This document shows, in pieces, positions 8,623-17,764 of a stretch of DNA of 64,000 nt. The stretch spans positions 32,317 to 96,316 of the forward strand of contig UBXG01000001.1 of assembly GCA_900469475.1 (NCBI GenBank), in the 5' to 3' direction. The translations under genes were made by a program, and so were the position numbers. Numbering within the stretch: the stretch's first letter is position 1; each line of letters starts with the position of its first letter. Source of the stretch: Hyphomicrobiales bacterium (GTDB taxonomy: Bacteria; Pseudomonadota; Alphaproteobacteria; Rhizobiales; Rhizobiaceae). Below the pieces are notes generated by a model. It saw nothing but the letters and a program-made list of their open reading frames with translations. It was not told the DNA's origin and did not search any database.

Positions 8623-9395
8623 GTCATATCCTGGTTCGAGGCGATGGTAAGTGTGATGCCGTCGCGGCGAAATTGCTCGACAATGGCAGCGTCAGGCGCG
8701 TGATCGGTAATCACGGCGTCGAAATCGGACAGATCGGCCATCACATGCAGGGCCGTATGGCCGATGCGCTGATGGCTCACGAGCAGGCAGCTCCTGGCGG
8801 CTGATGCGATCATTGCCCGCTTGGTGCGCACGACGTTGTCGTCCATATGATAGGCAAGCTTACCGGAAACGGCTGGCGTCGACAGGAAGGCGATGTCGGC
8901 CCGCAGCCGTGACAATGCCTCCTCGGTAACGACGCCCAAAAACGCGTTGAACTTGGCGGAATAGATGCCGCCAAGCGCAATCAAGGTGATGCCGCTTTCG
9001 TTCTTCATCCGATCGATGATTGCGGCATTGTTGGTGATCAGCGTCAACGGCCGCTTCAGCAGCAGCATCTCGCCCAAAACTGCCGCCATCGACCCATCGT
9101 TGATCATGACGGTCATGCCGGGCTCGACCAATTCCAGCGCCGTGCGCGCCATGGCGAGCTTCTCGTCATGACCCTGGCGCTCGCGGAACCGGAAATCACT
9201 TTCGAACTGGGTGCCGGCATCGATGGTCGCGCCGCCTCGGACCTTGCGCAGCACGCCGGCCTGTTCGAGATCATCGAGATCGCGGTGGATCGTCATCTTG
9301 GACACGACAAAGCGGTCAGCGAGATCGTCGAGATCGACGGTCTTGTGCTCGACGAGCAGATTGATGATCGATTGCTGGCGCTCTTCGCGTTTCAC
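8619..9395 (-). CDS. eryR: DeoR-family regulator of the ery locus
   Basis: 258 aa. The DeoR helix-turn-helix is at the N-terminus (ERQQSIINLLVEHKTVDLDDLADRF... SKMTIHRDLDDLEQAGVLRKVRGGA), followed by the DeoRC effector domain with the usual ITNN and LGG motifs. It heads the unit eryR-eryH-eryI, overlapping eryH by 4 nt. Effectors of this family are normally phosphorylated sugars. Inverted AT-rich repeats lie just upstream of the start and are a likely autoregulatory site. The role in controlling eryH/eryI is inferred from context. Confidence 0.85.
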   Translation of the reverse strand: MKREERQQSIINLLVEHKTVDLDDLADRFVVSKMTIHRDLDDLEQAGVLRKVRGGATIDAGTQFESDFRFRERQGHDEKLAMARTALELVEPGMTVMINDGSMAAVLGEMLLLKRPLTLITNNAAIIDRMKNESGITLIALGGIYSAKFNAFLGVVTEEALSRLRADIAFLSTPAVSGKLAYHMDDNVVRTKRAMIASAARSCLLVSHQRIGHTALHVMADLSDFDAVITDHAPDAAIVEQFRRDGITLTIASNQDMT

Positions 9396-9436
9396 TTTGC
9401 ACTCCGGCCTTTGGCCCGAAATGGATCTTAAAGGAG

Positions 9437-9486
9437 ATATAACATCAAAATCTCACAAATCAACATTTCTGTTGTTATATTGAGAT
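9437..9486. promoter_or_regulatory. Candidate DeoR operator upstream of eryR
   Basis: ATATAACA (9437-9444) and TGTTATAT (9473-9480) form a perfect 8-bp inverted repeat. A second, nested pair is ATCTCA / TGAGAT. The block lies about 40 bp upstream of the eryR start in the 115-bp gap after eryD, which is AT-rich compared with its surroundings. Confidence 0.45.
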
Positions 9487-9510
9487 GAATTCCTGTTTTA
9501 TGGCGCAGCA

Positions 9511-10455
9511 TCACACCTCATCCTTCAGGAGCGCCCGCGCCGTTTTCTCATCCGTTATCAGACCATAGAGACAGCGGCTCTTGAGGACGGCAAGGATGGC
9601 TTCGACCTTCGGCAATCCGCCCGAAAGCGCGACCAGCCGCTCGCCCTTCATGCGCGGCAGTGAGGCAGACAATGTGCGCGAGGTCAGCGTCGTCTCAAGA
9701 ATATTGCCGTCGGCATCGAAGAAATGACCGAGAATTTCGCCGACGCCGCCGGCCGCCGTGATCTCCTTGATCTCCTTCGGCTCGACCATGCCCGACAAGA
9801 CGAGCTGCGCGTCGGTATCGACCGTGCCGAGACCGACGAGCTTGAGATCGGCACCGTTTGCAAGATCGAAGACTTCCTTCACGCCGCGCTGAGCAAGCAG
9901 CACATCCCGGTCTTCCCGCGTATTGGCGAAGAAGGGCACTGGCATGACATGCGACTGCATGCCGGTCTTTTCGGCTATGCGGTGCATCACGTCATAGGGG
10001 TTGGCGGCGTAGTTTCTCGTCAGGCCACCGAGCAGCGAGACGAAGCGTAAATCCTTGGCGCTGACGCGCGACAGGTGGTGGACGGCGGAAGAGAGCGTTC
10101 GGCCATGGCCGAGGCCGATCACTTTATTGTTGCCGCTCTCGATCTCGCGCCGCAGGAAGCCGGCTCCCGCCTGACCGAGTGCGCGAAACTCGAAACCTTC
10201 CTCGCCCAGATCGGGTGCGACTTCGCAATATTGAAGCCCGAAGCGAGCCGAAAGTTTGGATTCCAACTCGACGCATTCGACGATATCGCCGTCGATCGTC
10301 ACCTTGACGACGCCTTCGGCAACCGCGCGCGCAATCAGCCTGTGCGCCTTCACCGAGGGAACGCCGAGACGTTTCGCCACTTCGGACTGCGTCAGCCCGC
10401 CGGCATAGTGTAACCATGCCGCCCGCACGGCGAGCGAAGCATCCGCATCCGTCAT
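9511..10455 (-). CDS. eryD: EryD, SorC-family erythritol-responsive repressor
   Basis: 314 aa from ATG 10455, preceded by GGGGA at good spacing; the reading frame extends upstream without a ribosome site. The N-terminal helix-turn-helix (AAWLHYAGGLTQSEVAKRLGV) and the large sugar-binding domain with GLGHGRTLSSAVHHL and LLGGLTRNY match SorC/DeoR-type regulators. EryD of Brucella and Rhizobium represses the ery operon until erythritol is present. It is the last gene of eryABCD, 126 bp after eryC. The inverted repeat at 14964-15019 is its most likely binding site. Confidence 0.92.
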   Translation of the reverse strand: MTDADASLAVRAAWLHYAGGLTQSEVAKRLGVPSVKAHRLIARAVAEGVVKVTIDGDIVECVELESKLSARFGLQYCEVAPDLGEEGFEFRALGQAGAGFLRREIESGNNKVIGLGHGRTLSSAVHHLSRVSAKDLRFVSLLGGLTRNYAANPYDVMHRIAEKTGMQSHVMPVPFFANTREDRDVLLAQRGVKEVFDLANGADLKLVGLGTVDTDAQLVLSGMVEPKEIKEITAAGGVGEILGHFFDADGNILETTLTSRTLSASLPRMKGERLVALSGGLPKVEAILAVLKSRCLYGLITDEKTARALLKDEV

Positions 10456-10581
10456 CGTCCGTTCCCCTTCATTTCTATACGCATAGTCCCTCGCCTGTTC
10501 TCTCTGGCCATAGTGTCCGATCCGGCGACCTCCTCGAAAGAATTTGGTACCTGATGAATCGGGACTCGGCCGCTCCACCGG

Positions 10582-11514
10582 CTAGATATGCAAGTCGCTG
10601 ACGCCCGTGTCGATATGAGGCGCCCAGAAGGCGACACTTTCGGCAATTTGAGCGATAACCTGGCGATCGTTGGGCTCGCGCTCCTTGAACGACAATTCCA
10701 GGCAGATTTCATTGTCCTTGGCACCACCTTCAGCAAATGCCTTCAACAGCGGTTCCGGCTGGATGCGGCCCTTGGCATTGAATTCCGCTGTGAAGGGACG
10801 ATGCCCTCCCTTGTCCATCAGGCTCTGCTTGATATGGATGATCGGGGAAACCTTCGGCACGGCGCGCGCCCAGGCGTAGGGGTCGTAATCATCGGGATTG
10901 GGCGAGGTAACATCGCCATGATCGATATCGGCCATCATCCACATCGGGATGGCGAAGGGCGCCTTGGTCAGCCTGTCCTGCAGGGAAAGGCAGGCCTCGA
11001 TCGTCTCGCCGAATTCGCGGCCGATGCTCATCGGCTCCCAAAAGATATAGGAGAGGCCGGCAGCCCGGGCATGTTCGGCCACCTCACCCCAGCAGTCGAT
11101 CGCGATCTCGATCAATTCCTCGCGGCGGACCGGATCGTCATAATCCTTGTAGGTGAAGATCGCGAACTGCGTGCCGACCGAATGACCGCCGAGATCGGCG
11201 GTGATATCGGCAAAGGTCTTGAACCAGTCCATATAGTAGCGGCGAACATCCGTGTCCGGATGGCCGAAATGATTGAGGCGGCCATAGGGACCGGTCATGC
11301 CTGAGGTTACGCGAACGCCGGTGCGCTTCAGTGCCGCCTGCATATCCCGCGTCAGCCGGCGAATGACCGGCGCCTGCCAGCTCGGATTGATGAATTCGTG
11401 CGTCAACTGCAGATCGCGGATGCGCAGGTCACGCGCGACCGTTTCGATCAAATCGGCCGGCTCGGCAAAACGATTGACAAGCGGGTTGGTGTTGAGTGAA
11501 AGCGTCAAGGGCAT
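10582..11514 (-). CDS. eryC: EryC, L-3-tetrulose-4-phosphate racemase
   Basis: 310 aa, of the xylose-isomerase-like TIM-barrel superfamily rather than a dehydrogenase. Visible features are the acidic and histidine metal-ligand positions along the barrel, such as FWEPMSIGREFGETIE, MMADIDHGD and IIHIKQS. In Brucella EryC converts L-3-tetrulose 4-phosphate to the D form, which EryH then uses. It sits between eryB (27 bp gap) and eryD in the standard operon order. Length and order agree with known rhizobial and Brucella EryC. Confidence 0.93.
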   Translation of the reverse strand: MPLTLSLNTNPLVNRFAEPADLIETVARDLRIRDLQLTHEFINPSWQAPVIRRLTRDMQAALKRTGVRVTSGMTGPYGRLNHFGHPDTDVRRYYMDWFKTFADITADLGGHSVGTQFAIFTYKDYDDPVRREELIEIAIDCWGEVAEHARAAGLSYIFWEPMSIGREFGETIEACLSLQDRLTKAPFAIPMWMMADIDHGDVTSPNPDDYDPYAWARAVPKVSPIIHIKQSLMDKGGHRPFTAEFNAKGRIQPEPLLKAFAEGGAKDNEICLELSFKEREPNDRQVIAQIAESVAFWAPHIDTGVSDLHI

Positions 11515-11541
11515 GCGTATTCTCCGGCAGGATCTGGTGGT

Positions 11542-13053
11542 TCAGGCGGCCAGCGCCAGTTCGGCATCGAACCAGGCGGCGAAGGCCGCCTTTTCCTCAG
11601 CTGTCATGTGCAGACCTTCCTTGGTACGCCGCATCAGCACGTCGTCGGCCGCCTGCGCCCATTCGGAAGCGACGAGATAGCGGACTTCGGCCTCGTAGAG
11701 ATCGCCGCCGAAATGCCGGCCGAGGTCCGCCAGCGACGTGGCATTACCGACGATCTGCTTCGTGCGGGCGCCATAGAGATGGCCGTAGTGATTGACGAGC
11801 GCACGCGGCATCCAAGGATAGGCCGCACGCAGCGTATCGGAAAAGGCGACATAATCGGCATTCGGAATATCGCCGCCCGGCAAAACAGCATTCCGCGTCC
11901 AGTCGCCACCCATCTTCGGGAAGAATTTCGCAAGCCGCTGCATCGCATGCTCGGAGAGCTTGCGGAAGGTGGTGATCTTGCCGCCGAAGACGCTCAGGAG
12001 CGGCGCGCCACCGGTCTCGTCGAGATCGAAGACATAGTCGCGCGTGACAGCAGACGGGTTGCCCTTGCCGTCGTCGAACAGCGGCCGGACGCCGGAGAAG
12101 CTTTCAAGCACATCAGATCTGCGCAGCTTCTCCTTGAAGTAGCGATTGACCGCCGTGATCAGGTAATCGATTTCCTTCTCGTCTGCCCTCACCTCTTCCG
12201 GCTTGCCTTCATAGGGAATATCGGTCGTGCCGATGAGCGCCTTGTCGCCCTCGTAAGGGTTGATGAAGATGACGCGCTTGTCGTGGTTCTGGACGAGATA
12301 GGCCTGCTGGCCGGCCCAGAATTTCGGAACGATGATGTGACTGCCCTTGACGAGCCGGACGCTACGCTGGCTGTTCGAGCCGACGACACGGCCAATAATG
12401 TCGTTGACCCAGGGACCGGCGGCATTGACCAATACGCGGGCGCGCACTGTCCGCACCTCGCCGGAGCGCTCGCTGCGCATCTGAATGAGCCAGTTACCCT
12501 GCTCGCGGCGCGCGCTGACGCAAGCCGTGCGCGTCAGGATCCGCGCACCCTTTGCGGAAGCATCGAGAGCGTTGAGAACGACGAGCCGGGCGTCATCAAC
12601 CCAACAGTCGGAATATTCAAAACCCTTGGAATATTGATCCAGGATCGGTGCCCCTTCCGGATCACGGTGCAGATCGAGCGAGCGGGTGCCCGGCAGCTTC
12701 TTCCGGCCACCGAGATGATCGTAGAGAAACAGACCGAGACGAACCAGCCAGGCCGGACGATCAGTCGGACTATGGGGAAGAACAAAGCGCATCGGCCAGA
12801 TGATGTGGCTGGCCGAGTTCAACAGCACCTCACGTTCGATCAGCGCCTCGCGCACCAGGCGGAATTCATAATATTCAAGGTAGCGCAGGCCGCCATGCAC
12901 GAGCTTGCCGGAGCGCGAAGACGTCCCCTCGGCGAGATCGCCTTTCTCGCACATGATAACCGAAAGGCCGCGGCCGGCCGCATCGCGGGCAATGCCGGCA
13001 CCATTGATGCCTCCGCCAATCACGAAAAGATCAAAGATTTCCGGTTCCATCAT
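11542..13053 (-). CDS. eryB: EryB, erythritol-4-phosphate dehydrogenase (FAD)
   Basis: 503 aa, GlpD-like FAD enzyme. LFVIGGGINGAGIARDAAGRG is the N-terminal dinucleotide-binding fold, and SSRSGKLVHGGLRYLEYYEF is the second family signature. GAPLLSVFGGKITTFRKLSEHA is the C-terminal FAD contact, followed by a DAO_C-like tail. EryB oxidises L-erythritol 4-phosphate to L-3-tetrulose 4-phosphate, probably at the inner membrane and passing electrons to quinone as GlpD does. ATG 13053 or the adjacent ATG 13050 may start translation. It lies between eryA (76 bp gap) and eryC. Confidence 0.93.
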   Translation of the reverse strand: MMEPEIFDLFVIGGGINGAGIARDAAGRGLSVIMCEKGDLAEGTSSRSGKLVHGGLRYLEYYEFRLVREALIEREVLLNSASHIIWPMRFVLPHSPTDRPAWLVRLGLFLYDHLGGRKKLPGTRSLDLHRDPEGAPILDQYSKGFEYSDCWVDDARLVVLNALDASAKGARILTRTACVSARREQGNWLIQMRSERSGEVRTVRARVLVNAAGPWVNDIIGRVVGSNSQRSVRLVKGSHIIVPKFWAGQQAYLVQNHDKRVIFINPYEGDKALIGTTDIPYEGKPEEVRADEKEIDYLITAVNRYFKEKLRRSDVLESFSGVRPLFDDGKGNPSAVTRDYVFDLDETGGAPLLSVFGGKITTFRKLSEHAMQRLAKFFPKMGGDWTRNAVLPGGDIPNADYVAFSDTLRAAYPWMPRALVNHYGHLYGARTKQIVGNATSLADLGRHFGGDLYEAEVRYLVASEWAQAADDVLMRRTKEGLHMTAEEKAAFAAWFDAELALAA

Positions 13054-13129
13054 GTCATGCTCCTAAGGATGCCTATGGCATCATCAATTCAATCTTTTAA
13101 GGCGCGCTCGCTCGCCGGCCTGATAACGG

Positions 13130-14680
13130 CTAGTGCTGGGCCAGTTTGTCCCAAGCCGGCGCAATTGCCTGGCGCACGTCCTTGTAGGCGTCGAACAAGC
13201 GGTCATAGCGCTCGACGTTTTCCTGATCCGGCGCTTCGGCTTCGCCGAGTAAGGGCGTCACCCAGTCGGCAATGCAGCTGTCCATGTCCGAATAGGCGCC
13301 GATCGCAACGGCGGCCATCATCGCGACACCTGCGGCTCCCGCCTCCTCGCGGTCGGAAATACGCACCGGCGCCTTGACGGCGGCCGACAGCGAACCCCGC
13401 AGTGCGCGCGACCGGGCAGCTCCTCCGGTGATGCGCAGCTCCGAAGGCATGTCGCCCATGGCGGCATAACAATCGCGCGTGGCCATGCCGAGCCCTTCGA
13501 CGACAGCCCTCAGCATGTCGGCAAATCCATGCCGCGTCGAAAGCCCGGTAAAGCCGGCACGCGCATGGGCATTGACGAAGGGACCGCGCTCGCCGGCCTC
13601 CGAAATATAGGGATGATAGATAAGATTTGTCGGCCGCGCTTCGGCAAACCAGGCGTCGATACGCGGAATAAGGTCGGAATAAGAAATCTCGCTCCCGCTT
13701 GCGGACATCAGATCTGCCGCGATCTTCAGAATCCAGTCGATATTGATGGTCGCACCCATGTTGGTCTGGACCTGCGTGACGATGCCAGGGATCGGCAGGG
13801 CGATCACATAGCCGGTCCCTTCGTCATTGAGCTGGACATCCGGCACGGCCTTTGCGCGCATATGCACGCCCGTCGATCCGATCGTTGAGCAGGCCGCGTT
13901 CTGGCCGCCGGTGCGAACTCCGGCGCCAAGTGCGGTCATCACCATGTCGACATAGCCGAGACATACCGGCGTTCCGGCCGGCAGACCGGCTGCCTTTGCC
14001 GCCGTTTCCGTCAAGGGATGGCTGATCTCCGTTCCATCGACGATCTCGGGAAGAAGCGAGCGCCGGCGGGCAAGGCCGAGCGCATCGATGACAACAGCAT
14101 CATACTGACGATTGCGGAAATTACCGAAGGTGAAGCTCGCCTCGGATGGATCGGTCGCGCGAACGCCTGTCAGATTGAGATAGAGCCAGTCCTTGCAATG
14201 CAGCGCCGTCTCGGCCCGATCGAGAAGCTCAGGCATGAAGCGATCCATATGGGCGAGCTGCGCGCCCTGCTGGCAGGTATTGAGACCGGTTCCGGTCGCC
14301 TCGAAACGGGCGCGATTACCTTCCAGGGCGCTCAACCGCGTGACCGTCGATGCGGCTCGGGCATCAAGCCAAAGCCAGGCGTCATCGACGGGCGCATTGC
14401 CAGGACCAACAAGCCAAGTACCGTCGCCCTGCCCCGTAACCGCGATCGCAGCCGTCCGGCTAGCAAGATTTTCCACCTTCTCTCCAAGCCCGCGCAACGC
14501 GCTGACACAGTCCGCCCAGGTCTGGCTGAGCGACTGCGTGACCGATCCGTCTTCACCCGTCCGGTAGCGATTTCGCGCCGAAGCGGAAGCGATCTGCTTT
14601 CCGGTTAGGTCGAAGGCAACTGCCTTCAAAACAGAGGTCCCCGCATCGATCCCGATGATGATCCCGTTACCCTTAGGCAT
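13130..14680 (-). CDS. eryA: EryA, erythritol kinase (FGGY family)
   Basis: 516 aa from ATG 14680. An upstream in-frame start would add 16 residues without family similarity. IGIDAGTSVLKAVAFDLTG is the first phosphate-binding motif of FGGY kinases, the middle has a DAWLWLDARA segment, and LRITGGAARSRALRG is the second ATP-binding signature (GGxxxS). EryA phosphorylates erythritol to L-erythritol 4-phosphate, the first step of the pathway. It is the first gene of eryABCD and is divergent from the importer, with an operator-like inverted repeat 280-340 bp upstream. Confidence 0.93.
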   Translation of the reverse strand: MPKGNGIIIGIDAGTSVLKAVAFDLTGKQIASASARNRYRTGEDGSVTQSLSQTWADCVSALRGLGEKVENLASRTAAIAVTGQGDGTWLVGPGNAPVDDAWLWLDARAASTVTRLSALEGNRARFEATGTGLNTCQQGAQLAHMDRFMPELLDRAETALHCKDWLYLNLTGVRATDPSEASFTFGNFRNRQYDAVVIDALGLARRRSLLPEIVDGTEISHPLTETAAKAAGLPAGTPVCLGYVDMVMTALGAGVRTGGQNAACSTIGSTGVHMRAKAVPDVQLNDEGTGYVIALPIPGIVTQVQTNMGATINIDWILKIAADLMSASGSEISYSDLIPRIDAWFAEARPTNLIYHPYISEAGERGPFVNAHARAGFTGLSTRHGFADMLRAVVEGLGMATRDCYAAMGDMPSELRITGGAARSRALRGSLSAAVKAPVRISDREEAGAAGVAMMAAVAIGAYSDMDSCIADWVTPLLGEAEAPDQENVERYDRLFDAYKDVRQAIAPAWDKLAQH

Positions 14681-14963
14681 TGGACGCCGACCCCACCGTC
14701 CCGCGTCTTGCAACACGAGCGCAAGCAAACATCACAAACATTTTCATTCCTCCCCTTACGACCAAGGGCATAAGCTATTCTCGTCCGCATTCGTCGTCGC
14801 TATATTTGCCACTCCACAGACAGAATGACGAATGAAGCACCACTTAACAGACAATGGATCCACGATTCATCCGAATGCCGCCCTCATAACACAAAGATAT
14901 CGCGGCTGCAGTAATAATTTTCTGGTGTTGTAATTTTTTTCATATAAAATAGATGGAAATAAG

Positions 14964-15019
14964 CGTTACGTCACCGCAAGCAGGAGCGGCGACTGCAATC
15001 GAAGAAAATTGACGTAACG
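14964..15019. promoter_or_regulatory. Probable operator pair between eryA and the importer
   Basis: CGTTACGTCA (14964-14973) and TGACGTAACG (15010-15019) are a perfect 10-bp inverted repeat with a 36-bp spacer. Each arm is itself nearly palindromic around ACGT. The pair lies in the divergent region of the two ery arms and is the most symmetrical element there, so it is the best candidate site for EryD. The surrounding 14681-15544 gap is otherwise AT-rich and non-coding apart from two small ORFs. Confidence 0.55.
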
Positions 15020-15097
15020 GACGGAGCTCCTCAGAATGGGTTAGTAAGACGTTGCAAAATATGTGTGCAGCGTTTCCATATTCACGAATTATTTTAA

Positions 15098-15217
15098 TTA
15101 CTTAAGAAGTTTACCTGCAATTAAGGCGGCTAAAGCGGCACCGATCGCAGGACCTCCGTAAAGCACCGATAGAGCAGCAAGCTTAAGCGCAAAAAAACGG
15201 GAAACATTGAAACTCAT
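15098..15217 (-). CDS. Small ORF, 39-aa hydrophobic peptide
   Basis: ATG 15217 opens a 39-codon frame closed by TAA at 15098. The peptide begins MSFNVSRFFALKLAAL and continues with a glycine/alanine-rich hydrophobic stretch (YGGPAIGAALAALIAG) ending in basic residues (KLLK), as in single-span membrane peptides. A GGTGGG lies 8-10 nt upstream. Codons are AT-rich compared with the ery genes. It sits inside the long gap between eryA and the importer. It may be a real small membrane protein or a chance frame; conservation has not been tested. Confidence 0.4.
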   Translation of the reverse strand: MSFNVSRFFALKLAALSVLYGGPAIGAALAALIAGKLLK

Positions 15218-15387
15218 AGAGGCCCACCGGATACAAAGCGCACTAAATCATGGTTGACAGCCTTAAAGATTTATAACATATGAAGCGCAGTTATTAACAT
15301 ACTTATATCACAAATATCGCATAGATGCGGAAAATGTGAAGAGGGCGATTGGAGGAGACAGTCGCCTGTATGCTGAGGAGGCTCCTG

Positions 15388-15474
15388 ATGTTGAATTTTC
15401 CTTTCGGTGACGGCATAGCCCGAAGCCAAGCGGAACGCGCCGCGCGCCAAATGCGCAGGCCCGACTGCCACTAA
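15388..15474 (+). CDS. Small ORF (28 aa) upstream of the importer, possible leader
   Basis: ATG 15388 follows a very good ribosome site (GAGGAGG, 6 nt spacing) and opens a 28-codon frame starting MLNFPFGDGIARS, basic and arginine-rich at the end, stopping 70 bp before the DUF2291 gene. A second GGAGGAG lies about 40 bp upstream, and an in-frame ATG at 15370 exists. The site overlaps AGGAGGCTCCT, a small hairpin that could mask it. It may be a leader peptide controlling the importer genes, or a remnant. Function unknown. Confidence 0.35.
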   Translation: MLNFPFGDGIARSQAERAARQMRRPDCH

Positions 15475-15544
15475 GCCGGATCGCGGCACTTTTCTCCCTT
15501 TCTCCATCAGGCAATCCGGCTGACATGCCCAAGGTCGTTTGAAC

Positions 15545-16201
15545 ATGAATACGCAAGCTCAATACGCAACTGCCAAGCCGACAGGCTCCAAGGTGAAGAT
15601 CGTCGCCGGCATCGCCGCCTTTGTGATCGTGATCGGCGCCATCGCCGCCGATACCAAGGTGGTCAAGATTGGCTCCGAACACGACGTGCGCGAACAGGGT
15701 TTCCAACCGGATACCTATGGCACTGCCGAATTCCCGAAAGTGCAGGCCGATGTCGAAAAGCGCGCCGTCGATGCGGTGACGCTCGCCAGTGCGGTTCTCG
15801 CCGACAAGAAGGCGGCCGGCGAGAAATATGGCGTCGCGACTACAACCGGTCCCGTTCTTCCCGTCTCCTTGACGGGCGCCTTCGGCGAACGCAAGGCCAA
15901 CCTCAACGAATTCAAGGTCGATGGCATGCCTGACGGCATCACCGTTCGCATCCAGACGGGTCCTGCCATCAACGGCACCGATCTTCGCGATGCGACTGGC
16001 AAGATTGAATTCGGGCAATTCACCAACCAGATCGAATATCAGGACGCGGGCTCCGCCATCAACAACGAGATGAAGAAGGCGACCCTTGGTGGCCTGGATC
16101 CTGAAAAGCTGACCGGCAAGACGGCAACGGTCGTCGGGGTCTTCAAGCTCATCAATCCGAAGAACTGGCTCGTCACCCCGGTAAAGGTCGACGTGAAATG
16201 A
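15545..16201 (+). CDS. DUF2291 family protein of the erythritol importer operon
   Basis: 218 aa from ATG 15545; a TTG 6 nt upstream is less likely. One N-terminal membrane segment (VKIVAGIAAFVIVIGAIAA) leaves the rest outside the cytoplasm. DUF2291 proteins are commonly encoded with ribose/erythritol-type ABC importers, and their role is not established. The stop overlaps the eryE start (ATGA), so it belongs to the same transcript. I infer an accessory role in the periplasm, perhaps with the permease or binding protein. Confidence 0.8.
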   Translation: MNTQAQYATAKPTGSKVKIVAGIAAFVIVIGAIAADTKVVKIGSEHDVREQGFQPDTYGTAEFPKVQADVEKRAVDAVTLASAVLADKKAAGEKYGVATTTGPVLPVSLTGAFGERKANLNEFKVDGMPDGITVRIQTGPAINGTDLRDATGKIEFGQFTNQIEYQDAGSAINNEMKKATLGGLDPEKLTGKTATVVGVFKLINPKNWLVTPVKVDVK

Positions 16202-17742
16202 GCCAGGTCCAGCACAATGGCACGACCACTGGTGAAGTCGTTCTCGCCGCCCGCAACGTTGCCAAATCCTATGGCAGCGTCCATGCGCTGAAGGGTGTCA
16301 ATTTCGATATTCGCCGCGGCGAGGTCACCACCCTCTTCGGTGAAAACGGCGCGGGCAAATCCACCCTAATGAAGATCCTCTCCGGCGTCATCCAGCCGAC
16401 ATCGGGGGAGATCATCCTCGATGGCGCCCCCATTTCCTTCGCCTCCTCCACGCATGCGCGCGCCTGCGGCATTTCCATCATCCACCAGGAATTGAGCCTG
16501 GCGCCGAACCTCAGCGTCCGTGACAACATCTTCATGGGTCGCGAGATCATGAAGGGAGGCGTGGTCGATTTTGCCGAGGAAGAACGCCAAACCCGGGCAC
16601 TGATGGAGGAGCTCGAAGAAAACATCGATCCGATGACACCGGTCGAGGATTTACGTCTCGGCCAGCAGCAGATCGTCGAGATCGCTCGCGCTCTATCGGT
16701 CAATTCCCGCATCCTGATCATGGACGAGCCGACTTCGGCGCTCAGCGCCAGCGAGGTCGAAGTTCTCTTCAAGGTCATTCGCGACCTGACGAACCGCGGC
16801 GTGTCGATCGTCTATATCTCGCACCACCTGGAAGAGGCTCTGCAGATCACCCATCACGCCGTCGTTCTGCGCGATGGCAACATGACCGCCTATGCCGAGC
16901 GCAAGGACATCGATCTCGAATGGATCGTGCGCAACATGGTCGGCGACAATTTTGACCTCGGCAGCCCGCCGACCGGCCACAGAATGGGCGACGTGGCGCT
17001 GACGATAGACAATCTCACGGTTCCAGGCCCTTCGGGCGCCGCCTATAACGCTGTCGATCGCCTATCGCTTAAAGTCCGCGCCGGCGAAATCGTCTGCATC
17101 TATGGTCTGATGGGCGCCGGCCGTACCGAACTGCTCGAATGCGTGGCAGGACGGCTGCGCTCGAGCGGGGGCCGCGTCCTCCTCGGCAACACGGATGTCG
17201 GTGGTCTCAGCATCGCCGGACGCATCGCGCAAGGGCTTGTACTGGTACCGGAAGATCGCCAGCGCGATGGTCTCGTTCAAACGATGACGGTCGGCTCGAA
17301 CCTGTCGCTTGCCAGCATCGGCGCCTTCACCAAGGGTCTTTTCACCTCCGGCGGCCGCGAGCGGACGCTGGTGAACGACTCCATCCGCAAGGTTCATATC
17401 AAGACCGACGGCGGCGATGCGGCGATCGGCTCGCTATCGGGCGGCAACCAGCAGAAAGTCGTCATCGGCAAGATGTTGGCGACGGCACCTCGCGTGATCC
17501 TGCTCGACGAGCCAAGCCGCGGCATCGACATCGGCGCGAAGGCTGAGGTCTTCAAGCTACTGGCCGAGCGCGCCAAGGAGGGGCTGGCGGTGATCTATTC
17601 GACATCGGAAGTCGCCGAGTGCCTGAGCATCGCCCATCGCATCATCGTCATGCACCGCGGCAGGATTTCTGCCGAATTCGGTCCTGATGTCACCAAAGAA
17701 AAGATCATGGCCGCCTCGGGCGAAGCAGTGGTCGCGCACTAG
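16198..17742 (+). CDS. eryE: Erythritol ABC importer, ATP-binding protein
   Basis: 514 aa with two nucleotide-binding domains, as in RbsA-type sugar importers. The first has Walker A GENGAGKST (about residue 50), signature LRLGQQQIVEIARAL and Walker B ILIMDEPTSALS. The second has the usual degenerate P-loop GLMGAGRTE, signature LSGGNQQKVVIGKML and VILLDEPSRGIDIG. It energises uptake through EryF. It overlaps the upstream gene by 4 nt and is 22 bp from eryF. Substrate assignment comes from the linked eryABCD operon. Confidence 0.9.
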   Translation: MSQVQHNGTTTGEVVLAARNVAKSYGSVHALKGVNFDIRRGEVTTLFGENGAGKSTLMKILSGVIQPTSGEIILDGAPISFASSTHARACGISIIHQELSLAPNLSVRDNIFMGREIMKGGVVDFAEEERQTRALMEELEENIDPMTPVEDLRLGQQQIVEIARALSVNSRILIMDEPTSALSASEVEVLFKVIRDLTNRGVSIVYISHHLEEALQITHHAVVLRDGNMTAYAERKDIDLEWIVRNMVGDNFDLGSPPTGHRMGDVALTIDNLTVPGPSGAAYNAVDRLSLKVRAGEIVCIYGLMGAGRTELLECVAGRLRSSGGRVLLGNTDVGGLSIAGRIAQGLVLVPEDRQRDGLVQTMTVGSNLSLASIGAFTKGLFTSGGRERTLVNDSIRKVHIKTDGGDAAIGSLSGGNQQKVVIGKMLATAPRVILLDEPSRGIDIGAKAEVFKLLAERAKEGLAVIYSTSEVAECLSIAHRIIVMHRGRISAEFGPDVTKEKIMAASGEAVVAH

Positions 17743-17764
17743 CCGCATTCATGGAGCACTGATT

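Noticed and set aside
11608..13377. Long open frame antisense to eryB (and similar ones antisense to NRPS, receptor, LysA-like and DAHL genes)
   Set aside because: High-GC codon bias leaves mirror frames open. The proteins are low-complexity in Arg/Asp/Gly and have no ribosome site or family pattern.
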